Shown here in pieces: positions 1 through 8,196 of a DNA stretch of 64,000 nt. The position numbers and the translations under genes were made by a program. This DNA comes from Rugamonas rubra (GTDB lineage: Bacteria > Pseudomonadota > Gammaproteobacteria > Burkholderiales > Burkholderiaceae_D). The notes beneath the pieces were generated by a model. It worked only from the letters and a program-made list of their open reading frames with translations, was not told the DNA's origin and made no database searches. Each line of letters begins with the position of its first letter. Position 1 is the stretch's first letter. Location: contig NZ_FOTW01000004.1 of assembly GCF_900114705.1 (NCBI RefSeq), positions 372,001-436,000 on the forward strand, read 5' to 3'.

Positions 1-1287
1 CAGGTCCTGCACGTAGGCGGCGGCGACCTTGAAGGTGCCGCGGTTGTCGCTGCCCGGTGCGCCGCCGGCGGTGAACGGCACCACCGGATTGACCGGGTTG
101 AACAGCGACACGGTGGCGACGTTGGTCTGCGAGCGGTTCAGGATGTCCTTGGTCTGTTGGCCGAGTTCCAGGCCGTACAGCAGCTGGTGCGGCATGCCGG
201 CCAGCGTGGCCTTTTGCGTCAACTCGGTCTGGTTGAAGTAGCCGTGCTCGTCGCGCTTGACGTTGCCGCGCGTGAGCGAGGCGGTCTTGGCCGCCTCGTT
301 GACCGAGCCGACCAGGGTGTTGTTGCGGTCGAGCGAGTAGTCGTAGTGGCGGAAGGCGTTGCGCAGCGACCAGTCCTGGTTGAGGCGGTGCTCCAGCGTG
401 AAGCCGAGCGAGTGCACCCGCGTCTCGCTGTAGTCCTTGTCCTTGGCGTTGGCGGCGCCGTAGTAGGTGCCCGGCGCCACGTCGACCACGCGGCCCTGGT
501 AGGACGGCACGCCGAAGTCGGTCAGGCGCTTGTCGTGCAGGTACTCGGCCTGCAGCAGCAGCGTGGTGGCGGCGCCCAGCTTGAACTGCAGCGACGGCGC
601 CAGCGCCTCGCGCTGCAGGAACTGCTGCTCGCGGTAGCTGCCCGAATCCTCCACCGCGCCGGTGACGCGCAGCGCCATGGCCTGCTCCGGCAGCTTGCGC
701 GCCAGGTCGAACTCGGCGCGCTTTTGCGCGTTGCTGCCGGCCTGCACGCTCACCTCGCTGCGCTCGACGCCGGGCTTTTTGCTGACCCGGTTGATCAAGC
801 CGCCCGACGAGCCGCGCCCGTACAACACCGAGGCCGGCCCCTTGACCACCTCGACCTGCTCGATGTTGGAGAGGTCGCGGAAGTACATCGAATCGTCGCG
901 CATGCCGTCGATGAACTGGTCGGCGATGGCGGAGAAGCCACGGATGGTCACCTGGTCGCGCTGGCCGTCGCCGGTCGACAGGCCGATGCCCGGCACCGCC
1001 TTCAACACGTCCTGCATCGAGCGCGCCGCCTGGTCGCGCAGCAGCTCCTGCGGCACCACGTTGACGGTCTGCGGAATGTCGCGCAGCGGCGCCTCGGTCT
1101 TGGTCGCGCTGCTGGCGCTGGTGGTGTTGTAGCCGCTGTCCTGGCTGCCGCTGACGGTCACCACCGTCATGGTTTGCTCGGCGGCGGCGGCCGGCGTTGG
1201 GCCGGCCCCGGCCGCCTGGGCGGTGGCGTAGAGCGATTGAACGGCCAGTGCGACGAGCAGCGCGAGCGGGGTCTTGTTGAGTGCCAT
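1..1287 (-). CDS. TonB-dependent siderophore receptor (3' end beyond the window)
   Basis: Outer-membrane, TonB-energised receptor, probably for a ferric siderophore of the Fiu/catecholate type. The reading frame is open from the ATG at 1287 to the left edge (429 codons seen, C-terminal beta-barrel missing). A signal peptide (MALNKTPLALLVALAVQS... to about residue 26) precedes a plug domain. Plug-typical stretches are IPQTVNVVPQELL, DQVTIRGF, the FIDGMRDD segment, VEVVKGPASVLYGRGS and GGLINRVSKKP. The family normally has 650-800 residues, so about half is visible. A Fur-box-like palindrome lies about 65 bp upstream, consistent with iron repression. Family assignment is strong; the ligand is not determinable from this fragment. 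Confidence 0.93.
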   Translation of the reverse strand, partial: MALNKTPLALLVALAVQSLYATAQAAGAGPTPAAAAEQTMTVVTVSGSQDSGYNTTSASSATKTEAPLRDIPQTVNVVPQELLRDQAARSMQDVLKAVPGIGLSTGDGQRDQVTIRGFSAIADQFIDGMRDDSMYFRDLSNIEQVEVVKGPASVLYGRGSSGGLINRVSKKPGVERSEVSVQAGSNAQKRAEFDLARKLPEQAMALRVTGAVEDSGSYREQQFLQREALAPSLQFKLGAATTLLLQAEYLHDKRLTDFGVPSYQGRVVDVAPGTYYGAANAKDKDYSETRVHSLGFTLEHRLNQDWSLRNAFRHYDYSLDRNNTLVGSVNEAAKTASLTRGNVKRDEHGYFNQTELTQKATLAGMPHQLLYGLELGQQTKDILNRSQTNVATVSLFNPVNPVVPFTAGGAPGSDNRGTFKVAAAYVQDL

Positions 1288-1350
1288 GAACAGTCCTAGT
1301 CAAATATGGGGATGCGCTGGCTACCACGCTGTGACACGCTTTGCTGGCTC

Positions 1351-1370
1351 AAATGAGAATCATTACCATT
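1351..1370 (-). promoter_or_regulatory. Fur box upstream of the siderophore receptor
   Basis: Read on the minus strand this is AATGGTAATGATTCTCATTT, which matches about 14 of 19 positions of the Fur consensus GATAATGATAATCATTATC, including the central TAATGAT/TCATT halves. It lies in an AT-richer patch directly upstream of the TonB-dependent receptor gene, the classic target type. Assignment is by motif only. Confidence 0.75.
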
Positions 1371-1609
1371 CAAATTATGGCCGGACTGTTGACGCGGCAC
1401 AAGGCCGAGTCACTTGTTTATTGATATTAATTAAGGATTCGCTGGACTTGTGGTTGCGGCGCGACGGCGGCGGCAGGGGCGGGGAGGGAGGCGGCGGCCC
1501 GGCCGGATAAGGCCGGCCGCCGGCCCGGAGCGCGCTGCCGACGGGGTGGCGGAGGGCTTGCGCTCGGGCTTGGGCCGGCGGATGGCCGGCCCGGAAGGAC
1601 TCGACTAGT
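1371..1609. other. Intergenic stretch between receptor and hydroxyproline operon
   Basis: Together with the Fur box this is a gap of about 320 bp between two minus-strand genes. It is very G/C-rich and holds no credible gene. Near its left-gene-distal end is an inverted repeat (GGGCCGGC at 1572-1579 and GCCGGCCC at 1585-1592), just past the stop of the deaminase gene. It could act as a terminator or mRNA-stabilising hairpin but lacks a T-run. Confidence 0.5.
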
Positions 1610-2521
1610 CTAGAACAGGCGGCTCAGGTCGGGGCGGGTGGCCAGCGCCTGGTTGACGATGGCGCTGACGCGCTCGCGCTCGGCGCCCTGCAGCGGCTGG
1701 CGCGGCCGGCGCACGTTCTCGTTGCCGACGCCGGCCAGGGTCTCGACCAGCTTCAGGTTCTGCACCAGCTTGGTCGACACGTCGAGGTGCATCAGCGGCA
1801 TGAACCACTGGTACAACTTGAGCGCCTCGTCCCAGCGCTTGGCCTTCATCAGCTTGTACAGCGCCACGGTCTCCTTGGGGAAGGCCACCACCAGGCCGGC
1901 CAGCAGGCCGTCGGCGCCCACCGCCAGGCCTTCGAAGGACAGGTCGTCGACGCCCATGAACAGCTGGTAGCGCTGGCCGACGGCGTTGCGCAGGTCGGTG
2001 ATGCGGCGCACGTTGTCGCTCGACTCCTTGATGGCGACGATCCACTCGCAGTCGGCCAGGTCCTGGAAGTCCTCCGGCGTCAGGTCGACCTTGTAGGTGA
2101 CCGGATTGTTATACACCATGATCGGCAGGCGCGCCGCGTCGGCGATGGTGCGCAGGTTCTCCTTGGCCTCGCGCGCATCGGCCGCGTACAGCACCGACGG
2201 CATCACCATCAGGCCCTGCACGCCCATCTCGTGCGCCTGGGCGGCGAAGCGGCAGGCGTTCAGCGTGCGCGTCTCGCTGACGTTGACCAGCACCGGCACG
2301 CGGCCGGCGGCGACGCGCAGCGCGGTCTGGGTGACGGCCAGCTTCTCGTCGAAGGACAGCGTGCTGGCTTCGCCGAGCGAGCCGCAGGTGAGCAGGGCGT
2401 GCACGCCGCTGTCGATCTGGAAGGCGAAGTGGCGCTCCATGGCGTCGTGGTCGAGATCCTCGTTCGGCTTGAACTTGGTGGTGACTGCGGGGAATACGCC
2501 TTCCCATTTTGCTGCGGCCAT
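1610..2521 (-). CDS. Dihydrodipicolinate synthase-family lyase, probable 1-pyrroline-4-hydroxy-2-carboxylate deaminase
   Basis: DapA/NanA-superfamily class I aldolase, 303 residues, the usual length. Visible signatures are GSLGEASTLS (residues 47-56), the Tyr of VYNNP (Y137) and the Schiff-base Lys of AIKES (K165). The start at 2521 is chosen because it has an AGGAGA ribosome-binding site and begins exactly with the conserved N-terminus; the frame stays open further upstream, but that part overlaps the flavoprotein gene and looks non-coding. As the last gene of a minus-strand operon with hydroxyproline epimerase and a three-part dehydrogenase, its likely job is deamination/dehydration of the pyrroline product to alpha-ketoglutarate semialdehyde (LhpC type). 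5-keto-4-deoxyglucarate dehydratase is the main alternative; context favours the deaminase. The expected semialdehyde dehydrogenase is not in the window. Confidence 0.82.
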   Translation of the reverse strand: MAAAKWEGVFPAVTTKFKPNEDLDHDAMERHFAFQIDSGVHALLTCGSLGEASTLSFDEKLAVTQTALRVAAGRVPVLVNVSETRTLNACRFAAQAHEMGVQGLMVMPSVLYAADAREAKENLRTIADAARLPIMVYNNPVTYKVDLTPEDFQDLADCEWIVAIKESSDNVRRITDLRNAVGQRYQLFMGVDDLSFEGLAVGADGLLAGLVVAFPKETVALYKLMKAKRWDEALKLYQWFMPLMHLDVSTKLVQNLKLVETLAGVGNENVRRPRQPLQGAERERVSAIVNQALATRPDLSRLF

Positions 2522-2549
2522 GCTGTTCTCCTGGTTGTTGTGACTGCGG

Positions 2550-3866
2550 TTATGAAGCGGTGATGCTGTCGATGCGCGCCGGCGAAATCGGCAGACGCAC
2601 GGAGTCGGGACGCCAGCCGTACAACAGCTCGGTGGCGCCGCCGCAGATGCGGCCCTGGCAGGGGCCCATGCCGCATCTGCTGTGTAGCTTGGCGCTGCGC
2701 CAGCTGTTGTGCTGCCGCAGCTCGCCATGGCAAACGTCCTCGCAGCGGCAGACGATGGTGTCGTCGTCGGCCAGTGCGGTTAATTCGGGGCGCAGCACGA
2801 AGGCGCGCGCCAGGCGGCCGGCGAAGGCCTGCCAGCGCGCCCGTTCGGCGAAGTGCCGGCGCGCCTGCTCGGCCAGGCCGGCGGCGGCCAGGCCGGCGAT
2901 GCGCCCTTCGGCCAGCGCCAGGTCGACGCCGCCGACGCCGGTGCCCTCGCCGGCGCAGTAGACGCCGGCCACGGAGCTGTGCTGCCACTGGTCGACGCGC
3001 ACCGCGCCGGCTGCGCTGGCGCAGCCGAGCGCCAGCGCCAGTTCCAGATTGGGCAGCAGGCCGTAGCCGCAGGCCAGGTAGTCGCAGTCCAGCGTTTCGC
3101 TGGCGCCGCCGCGTTGCACGGTGACGCGCAGGGCCGCGCCGCCGCCATCGTTGGCGGCGGCGCGCACGAAACTGTCGCGCCAATACGGCACGCCGCGCAG
3201 GCGCCGCGTCAGCTGCCAGGCTTGGGTCAGCTTGGACGGCGTGGCCAGCAGACCGAGCGCGAAGCGCGCCAGCCGGGGCGGGGCGGCCTGTTCGACAATG
3301 GCGACGACCAGCGCGCCGCGCTCGCTCAGCGTGGCGGCCACCGCCAGCAGCAGCGGGCCGGAACCGGCCACCACCACGCGCTTGCCGGCCAGCGGATAGC
3401 CGCCCTTGGCCAGCGCCTGTAGGCCGCCGGCGCCGGTCACGCCGGGCAGGGTCCAGCCGGGGAAGGGCAGCAGGCGCTCGCGCGCGCCGGTGGCGAGTAT
3501 CAGTCTTTGGTAGGCCAGCGTTGCGGCGCCGTCCGGTGTTTGCACCAGCAGCTGGCCCGGCGCCGGCGCGTACAGCACCCGCGCCTGGTGCAGGAAGCCG
3601 ACCTTGGGGGTGGCGTGCAGCGCGTCCCACAGCGCGCGGGCGCGCGGGTCCGGCTGGTGTTGCGGGCCGCCGCGCCAGATCTGGCCGCCGGCCTGCGGGT
3701 TGTCGTCGACCACCAGCACCTGCGCGCCGCTGGACGCGGCGGCGTGGGCGGCGGCCAAGCCGGCCGGGCCGGCGCCGACCACCAGCAGGTCGACGGCGCG
3801 CGTCGCGCCGCGCGCCGTGGTTGGCGTTGTCGCTTGCGTTGTTTCTAGCTTTGTAGCGCCGCTCAT
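2550..3866 (-). CDS. NAD(P)/FAD-dependent oxidoreductase, D-hydroxyproline dehydrogenase subunit with BFD-like domain
   Basis: 438-residue pyridine-nucleotide-disulfide-type flavoprotein. An N-terminal FAD motif (VVGAGPAGLAAAHAA, about residues 20-35) is followed by a second nucleotide-binding motif (VVVAGSGPLLLAVA) and a C-terminal [2Fe-2S] BFD-like segment (CRCEDV ... CGMGPCQGRICG). This layout is typical of the large subunit of HcnB/OoxA-type amine dehydrogenases. The ATG at 3866 overlaps the stop of the upstream ferredoxin-like gene by 4 bp (ATGA) and has an AGGAGG site. The overlap implies translational coupling and a heteromeric enzyme with the two preceding genes. The substrate is inferred from the hydroxyproline epimerase in the same operon. 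Confidence 0.85.
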   Translation of the reverse strand: MSGATKLETTQATTPTTARGATRAVDLLVVGAGPAGLAAAHAAASSGAQVLVVDDNPQAGGQIWRGGPQHQPDPRARALWDALHATPKVGFLHQARVLYAPAPGQLLVQTPDGAATLAYQRLILATGARERLLPFPGWTLPGVTGAGGLQALAKGGYPLAGKRVVVAGSGPLLLAVAATLSERGALVVAIVEQAAPPRLARFALGLLATPSKLTQAWQLTRRLRGVPYWRDSFVRAAANDGGGAALRVTVQRGGASETLDCDYLACGYGLLPNLELALALGCASAAGAVRVDQWQHSSVAGVYCAGEGTGVGGVDLALAEGRIAGLAAAGLAEQARRHFAERARWQAFAGRLARAFVLRPELTALADDDTIVCRCEDVCHGELRQHNSWRSAKLHSRCGMGPCQGRICGGATELLYGWRPDSVRLPISPARIDSITAS

Positions 3867-4159
3867 CGCGCCTCCTGCGATTGCGCCGTCACCACCCGCA
3901 TGCCGGCCGCGCACGGCGTCTGGCAGGCCAGCTGGTGCGGCAGGTCGTCGATGCAAACGCGGCACTCGTGGCACACGCCCATGCCGCACAAGGGTGCGCG
4001 CGGCATACCGCCGACCGAGCGGCGCGTCACCGGGCTGCCGCTCATGGCGATGGCGGCGGCCACGCTGGTGCCGGCGGCGACGCAGACCTCGCGGCCGTCG
4101 ATGCGCAGGCTGACCTTGGCGCCAACCATGCTGGCGCCATCCATGCCGGCGTTATGCAT
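3863..4159 (-). CDS. Small (2Fe-2S)-binding subunit of D-hydroxyproline dehydrogenase
   Basis: 98-residue ferredoxin-like protein of the HcnA/SoxA type. The cluster ligands are visible in CGMGVCHECRVCIDD followed by LACQTPC. The DGREVCVAAGTSVAAAI segment is the usual start of the domain. The ATG at 4159 is preferred because it overlaps the upstream flavoprotein stop by only 8 bp; an in-frame TTG at 4177 would overlap by 26 bp. The gene is sandwiched by overlaps on both sides, the standard arrangement of the three subunits of heteromeric proline/opine/hydroxyproline dehydrogenases. It probably transfers electrons between the two flavin subunits. Confidence 0.85.
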   Translation of the reverse strand: MHNAGMDGASMVGAKVSLRIDGREVCVAAGTSVAAAIAMSGSPVTRRSVGGMPRAPLCGMGVCHECRVCIDDLPHQLACQTPCAAGMRVVTAQSQEAR

Positions 4160-5288
4160 GGCCGGCCGCCATGACAAGGGCGCTTTGCGCTTCGAAGCGC
4201 TGCGGCAGATACGGCTGGCAGGGGATCGCCGATCGCTCGCCGCAGATCTGCGCGGCCAGCAGTTGGGCCGTGGCCAGCGAGGTGGTGATGCCCAGGCCCT
4301 CGTGGCCGGTGGCCAACCACAGGCCGTGGCGCAAGGCGCTGGGGCCGATCAGCGGCAGGCCGTCCGGGCTGGCGGCGCGCAGGCCGGTCCAGCAGCGCAG
4401 CAGGTTCATCTTGCCCAGCGCCGGCGTGAAGCCGGTGGCGTGGCGCAGCATGCGCGTCATCATCGCCGGGTCGATGGCCAGGTCGCTGCTGCCGAACTGG
4501 CGCGACGAGCCGATCAAGATTTGTCCGGTCGGGCGAGGTTGCAGGTTGAAGGCCACCGAGTCGCCGCTGGCGGCGTGGGCGCTCTTGATGTAGCCCAGCT
4601 CCACCAGTTGATGGCGCACGAAACCGGGGTAGCGGTCGGTGATGGCGACGTGGCCCTTCTTCGGCTGGATCGGCAGTTGCGGCAGCAGCGCGCTGGCGCG
4701 CGTGCCGGCGGCCAGCACCACGTGCGGCGCTTGCAGGCGGCCGCCGTCGGCCAGCAGCACGCCATGGTCCTCGATGGCGGCCACTTCGGCGCAGAGCAGG
4801 GTGGCGCCACGGGCCAGCGCCTTGTCGAGCAGGATGCGGGCGCTCTTGGGCGGATACACCAGCGCGTCGCCGCCCACCAGCAGGCCGCCGGCCAGGCCGG
4901 CGCGCAGCTGCGGTTCGTGCGCATACAGCGCTGCGGCGCCGAGCAGTTCGCAGGCCAAGCCGTGGCCGGCCAGGGTCTCCGCCTTGGCGCGGGCGGCGGC
5001 CATCTCCTCCTCGTCGGCGGCGATCCAGATGGTGCCGCAGCGGCTGTACTCGTGGCGCAGCGGCGCCGCCTCGACCAGCTCGTTCCACAGCCGGATCGAA
5101 TAGGCCGACAGGGCCAGCTCGGCGGCGCTGTCGTCCATCACCACCAAGTGGCCCATGCCGGCCGCCGTGGCGCCGCCGCCCACGCCGTCCTGCTCGACCA
5201 GGGTGACGCGCAGGCCGCGCATGCTCAGCGCGTCGGCGCAGGCGGCGCCGACGATGCCGGCGCCGACCACGATCACGTCCGCCGTCAT
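4152..5288 (-). CDS. FAD-dependent (DAO-family) oxidoreductase, catalytic subunit of D-hydroxyproline dehydrogenase
   Basis: 378-residue D-amino-acid-oxidase-fold protein. The Rossmann motif VIVVGAGIVGAACADAL sits at residues 5-21 and the C-terminal GLWLATGHEGLGITTSLATA stretch is typical of the family (sarcosine oxidase beta, HcnC, LhpB-like). It should oxidise the D-amino acid produced by the epimerase upstream (cis-4-hydroxy-D-proline) to 1-pyrroline-4-hydroxy-2-carboxylate. It starts 73 bp after the epimerase gene and overlaps the 2Fe-2S gene. Family is certain; substrate is inferred from the operon. Confidence 0.86.
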   Translation of the reverse strand: MTADVIVVGAGIVGAACADALSMRGLRVTLVEQDGVGGGATAAGMGHLVVMDDSAAELALSAYSIRLWNELVEAAPLRHEYSRCGTIWIAADEEEMAAARAKAETLAGHGLACELLGAAALYAHEPQLRAGLAGGLLVGGDALVYPPKSARILLDKALARGATLLCAEVAAIEDHGVLLADGGRLQAPHVVLAAGTRASALLPQLPIQPKKGHVAITDRYPGFVRHQLVELGYIKSAHAASGDSVAFNLQPRPTGQILIGSSRQFGSSDLAIDPAMMTRMLRHATGFTPALGKMNLLRCWTGLRAASPDGLPLIGPSALRHGLWLATGHEGLGITTSLATAQLLAAQICGERSAIPCQPYLPQRFEAQSALVMAAGHA

Positions 5289-5361
5289 GGCGCGCTCCGG
5301 TGGAAGAGACCGGTCGCGCGGACTCCCCCACGCGGCCGGCGCAAACGCAGCAGCACGGCCA

Positions 5362-6294
5362 TCAGCGGATGCCCCAGACGAAGGGATCGCTGGTGTCGAG
5401 GATCAGCTGGCCCTGGGCGTTGACCCAGGCCTGGCCACGGATGCTGGGAATCAGTTGGCCGTCGCGGTAGCGGTAGGAGGCGCTGAAGACGCTGCCGATG
5501 ACGCTCTCCTGGCGCCACAGCGCGTGCTCGGCCAGCTTGCCGTCGGCCGCCAGGCAGGCCAGCTTGGCGCTGGTGCCGGTGCCGCAGGGCGAGCGGTCGT
5601 AGGCCTTGCCGGGGCAGAGCACGAAGTTCTGGCTGTCGGCGCCGCTGCGCGAGGGGCCGAACAGTTCGATGTGGTCGATCTCGGCGCCGTCGGCGCCGGT
5701 GATGCCGGCCTGCGCCAGCGCCGCGCCGACGCGGGCGGCGAAGGCGGTCAGCGCCTCGACGTTGTCGACGCGCAGTTCGAGGCCGTGCTCGGCGACCAGG
5801 AAGAACCAGTTGCCGCCCCAGGCGACGTCGCCGACCACCGCGCCGTGGCCGGGCACGTTCACGCTGACTTGTTGTTGGCTGCGGTAGGAGGCGACGTTGT
5901 CGACGGTGACGCTGCCGTCGGCGTGCAGCTCGGCCTCGACCACGCCGACCGGCGTGTCGATGCGGTGGCGGCCGACGCCGATGCGTCCCATGTAGGCCAG
6001 CGAGGCGACCAGGCCGATGGTGCCGTGGCCGCACATGCCGAGATAGCCGACGTTGTTGAAGAAGATGACGCCGGCGACGCAGTCGGCGGCGTGCGCTTCG
6101 CACAGCAGGGCGCCGACCAGCACGTCCGAGCCGCGCGGTTCGCACACCACCGCCGAGCGGAACCGGTCGTGCTCGCGGCGCAGCGTGGCCAGGCGTTCGG
6201 CAAGGGGGCCGTTGCCCAGGTCGGGGCCGCCGGCGGTGACCAGGCGGGTCGGTTCGCCGCCGGTGTGGGAGTCGATGATGGAGATGAGTTTCAT
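5362..6294 (-). CDS. lhpA: 4-hydroxyproline 2-epimerase (proline racemase family)
   Basis: 310-residue proline-racemase-family enzyme, the first gene of the hydroxyproline operon. The two catalytic cysteines are both present: C88 in MCGHGTIG and C237 in [11 protein letters not shown] Cys/Cys pair is what separates epimerases/racemases from the Thr-containing dehydratases of the family. The start at 6294 ([17 protein letters not shown]) matches the conserved N-terminus; the frame stays open further upstream but is not conserved-looking. It would convert trans-4-hydroxy-L-proline to cis-4-hydroxy-D-proline, feeding the dehydrogenase genes downstream. A divergent AraC-type regulator and an 11-bp tandem repeat lie upstream. 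Confidence 0.9.
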   Translation of the reverse strand: MKLISIIDSHTGGEPTRLVTAGGPDLGNGPLAERLATLRREHDRFRSAVVCEPRGSDVLVGALLCEAHAADCVAGVIFFNNVGYLGMCGHGTIGLVASLAYMGRIGVGRHRIDTPVGVVEAELHADGSVTVDNVASYRSQQQVSVNVPGHGAVVGDVAWGGNWFFLVAEHGLELRVDNVEALTAFAARVGAALAQAGITGADGAEIDHIELFGPSRSGADSQNFVLCPGKAYDRSPCGTGTSAKLACLAADGKLAEHALWRQESVIGSVFSASYRYRDGQLIPSIRGQAWVNAQGQLILDTSDPFVWGIR

Positions 6295-6360
6295 GGCTAA
6301 ATCATATGCCCGCCGCGCCACGCTGTCTTGCACGCGCCCGCCATCAAAGATGACGAAATC

Positions 6361-6404
6361 GGCACAATCGCGGCACAATCGCGGCACAATCGCGGTGCAA
6401 TTCC
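6361..6404. repeat. 11-bp tandem repeat in the divergent lhpA/araC promoter region
   Basis: Three exact copies of GGCACAATCGC (6361-6371, 6372-6382, 6383-6393) are followed by a degenerate fourth copy (GGTGCAATTCC). It lies between the epimerase gene (start 6294) and the divergent AraC-family gene (start 6477). The 11-bp period is one helical turn, so the copies would face the same side of the DNA. They may be operator half-sites for the adjacent regulator or simply slippage products. Confidence 0.85.
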
Positions 6405-6476
6405 GGTGTGACAGAAAGGCCAAACGGTGGTTTAATCGAAGGCCACCGCAGTGGCAAACACACAGCAAGGAGTCAG

Positions 6477-7244
6477 ATGGCCCAAGCACAGCTGCAAGAA
6501 CGAGAGCAAGCCGCCGACGCCCGCGACGCGCTCGGCGCCCGCATCGTCGACGCCTTCTTCGCCGAGCACTTGTTCGACGCGCTGCCCGACGTGGTCTTTT
6601 TCGTCAAGGACGTCGAGGGCCGCTACGTGGTGGTCAACCAGGCGCTGGTCAAGCGCTGCGGCGTCAAGCAGAAGGCGGCGCTGATCAGCCGCACGCCGGC
6701 CGAGGTGTTCGCCCATCCCTTCGGCCAGACCTATCTGGCGCAGGATTTGGCGGTGCTGGCCGGCGGCGCCGACATCGACGACCAGCTGGAGTTGCACCTG
6801 TACCCGAACCGCGACCCCGGCTGGTGCCTGACGCGCAAGGTGGCGCTGCGCGACGCGGCCGGCGCCATCGTCGGCCTGAGCGGCGTGTCGCGCGACCTGG
6901 CGATGGCCGACCAAAAGAATCCGGCCTACGCCAGGGTGGCCGCCGCCGCGCGCATGATCCAGGAGCGCTTCGACCAGCCGCTGCCGTTGACCCAGCTGGC
7001 GCGCACGGCGAATATGTCGGTGGCGCAGATCGAGCGCTACTTCCTGCGCATCTTCCACCTGACGCCGCGTCAGATGATCATCAAGGCCCGCCTGGACGCC
7101 GCCTCGCGCCTGTTGATGGGGCCGGCCAGCGTGGCCGAGATCGCCCAGGCCTGCGGCTACGGCGACCACAGCGCCTTCACCCGGCAGTTCAAGGCGACGG
7201 TGGGCGTAACGCCCAGCCAGTACCGCTTGATGTTGCGGGGGTGA
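6477..7244 (+). CDS. PAS-domain AraC-family transcriptional regulator
   Basis: 255 residues. An N-terminal PAS-like sensor (about residues 25-145, containing [20 protein letters not shown] and the [10 protein letters not shown] end) is joined to a C-terminal two-helix-turn-helix AraC domain (about 155-255, with [19 protein letters not shown] and [20 protein letters not shown]). The ATG at 6477 has an AAGGAG site five bases upstream; an upstream in-frame ATG at 6408 lacks one. Divergent to the hydroxyproline operon, so it most likely activates that operon in response to hydroxyproline or an intermediate. Ligand and target are inferred from context. Confidence 0.88.
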   Translation: MAQAQLQEREQAADARDALGARIVDAFFAEHLFDALPDVVFFVKDVEGRYVVVNQALVKRCGVKQKAALISRTPAEVFAHPFGQTYLAQDLAVLAGGADIDDQLELHLYPNRDPGWCLTRKVALRDAAGAIVGLSGVSRDLAMADQKNPAYARVAAAARMIQERFDQPLPLTQLARTANMSVAQIERYFLRIFHLTPRQMIIKARLDAASRLLMGPASVAEIAQACGYGDHSAFTRQFKATVGVTPSQYRLMLRG

Positions 7245-7321
7245 GACAGATTGCCTATTTTTTTATCAGTTGGACCGGCGGCCAAGGCCGTTTCGCGGCC
7301 GCCGAGCCAACTTGTCGAGCG

Positions 7322-7334
7322 TTGGTAGGACCAA
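7322..7334. promoter_or_regulatory. LldR-type operator TTGGT-N3-ACCAA (distal)
   Basis: A perfect palindrome TTGGTAGGACCAA, fitting the TNGT-N3-ACNA pattern bound by FadR-subfamily lactate regulators. It lies just past the 3' end of the GntR-family gene, about 785 bp from a second site next to that gene's promoter. Motif recognition only. Confidence 0.5.
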
Positions 7335-7361
7335 TTCCGCCGGCACGCGCGACTAGCCGGG

Positions 7362-8072
7362 CTAGTCCAGCTCCGGCCCGAAGCGGCTGCGCACGAAGTC
7401 GATATGCGTCTGCATGGCGGTGCGCGCCTCCTCCGGCCGGTTCGAATAGATCGATTCGGCCACGCTGCGGTGCTGTTGCAGCAGCTGCTCGGCGACGCTG
7501 GCGTCGATCTCGCGCAGGCCGTTGCCGTTCAGGGTGATGTGCTCGCGCAGCATGCTCAATATGCTGGTGTGCAGGTGCAGGAACATCGAGTTGTGCGAGG
7601 CCAGCGCGATCGCCTCGTGCAGGCGGGTGTCGGCGTTGGCCTCGGCCGGCCGGTTGTCGTCGCGCCGCGCCTGCTCCAGCTCCTGCATCAGGCCCTTGAT
7701 GTTGGCGCGCTCCTCGCTGGTGGCGCGCTGCGCCGCGAAGTAGGCGGTGGCGCCCTCCAGCACGCGGCGGAACTCGAGGATGTCCTCGCGCACGCCGGGG
7801 TGGTCGGCCACCAGCTCGCCCCACGGCGTGCTGATGCCGGTGCGCAGCTGGTCGGTGACGTAGACGCCGGCGCCGGGCCGGCTGCGCAGCAAGCCGCGCG
7901 CGCCCAAGCGCTGGATCGCCTCGCGCACCGTGTTGCGCGACACCTGGTACTGCTCGGCCAGCACGCGCTCGGCCGGCAGCTTGGCGTTGGCCGGCAGCGA
8001 GCCGTCCAGCATGGCCGCCTCCAGCCGCTGTATCACCTCCGCCACCCGTCCAACCGCCTGCCTGCCGCGCAT
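7362..8072 (-). CDS. FadR-subfamily GntR transcriptional regulator, probable L-lactate repressor (LldR-like)
   Basis: 236 residues. The N-terminal winged helix (residues about 5-72) includes KLPAERVLAEQYQVSRNTVREAI and GLLRSRPGAGVYV. A C-terminal FCD ligand-binding domain follows (EFRRVLEGATAYFAAQRA, HEAIALASHNSMFLHLHTSIL, RPEEARTAMQTHIDF), with the acidic and histidine metal/ligand residues expected. The start at 8072 has an AGGGGA site; the frame is open further upstream but runs through the operator region. It is divergent from the lut/lld genes and flanked by TTGGT-N3-ACCAA-like palindromes, so it probably represses lactate utilisation and responds to L-lactate. The effector is an inference. 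Confidence 0.85.
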   Translation of the reverse strand: MRGRQAVGRVAEVIQRLEAAMLDGSLPANAKLPAERVLAEQYQVSRNTVREAIQRLGARGLLRSRPGAGVYVTDQLRTGISTPWGELVADHPGVREDILEFRRVLEGATAYFAAQRATSEERANIKGLMQELEQARRDDNRPAEANADTRLHEAIALASHNSMFLHLHTSILSMLREHITLNGNGLREIDASVAEQLLQQHRSVAESIYSNRPEEARTAMQTHIDFVRSRFGPELD

Positions 8073-8106
8073 CGCCGTCCCCTCGTTTTTTTGTCCGATT
8101 GTGCGA

Positions 8107-8119
8107 CTGGTCCAACCAA
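8107..8119. promoter_or_regulatory. LldR-type operator (promoter-proximal)
   Basis: CTGGTCCAACCAA matches TTGGT-N3-ACCAA at 9 of 10 half-site positions. It is centred between the start of the GntR-family gene (8072) and the start of lutA (8197), where a repressor would control both directions. Confidence 0.6.
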
Positions 8120-8196
8120 TTTGTGGCCCGCCGCATACGCTGGGATTATGGACGCTATAAAAACAATACGCAAACCGCCCCCATCGAGGAGACACC

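Noticed and set aside
1487-1600. GC-rich inverted repeats downstream of the deaminase gene as an intrinsic terminator
   Set aside because: Stems are short and no T-run follows on the minus strand; mentioned only as a hairpin.
4159-4177. TTG start at 4177 for the 2Fe-2S subunit gene
   Set aside because: It would extend the overlap with the upstream gene and lacks a ribosome-binding site; the ATG at 4159 fits better.
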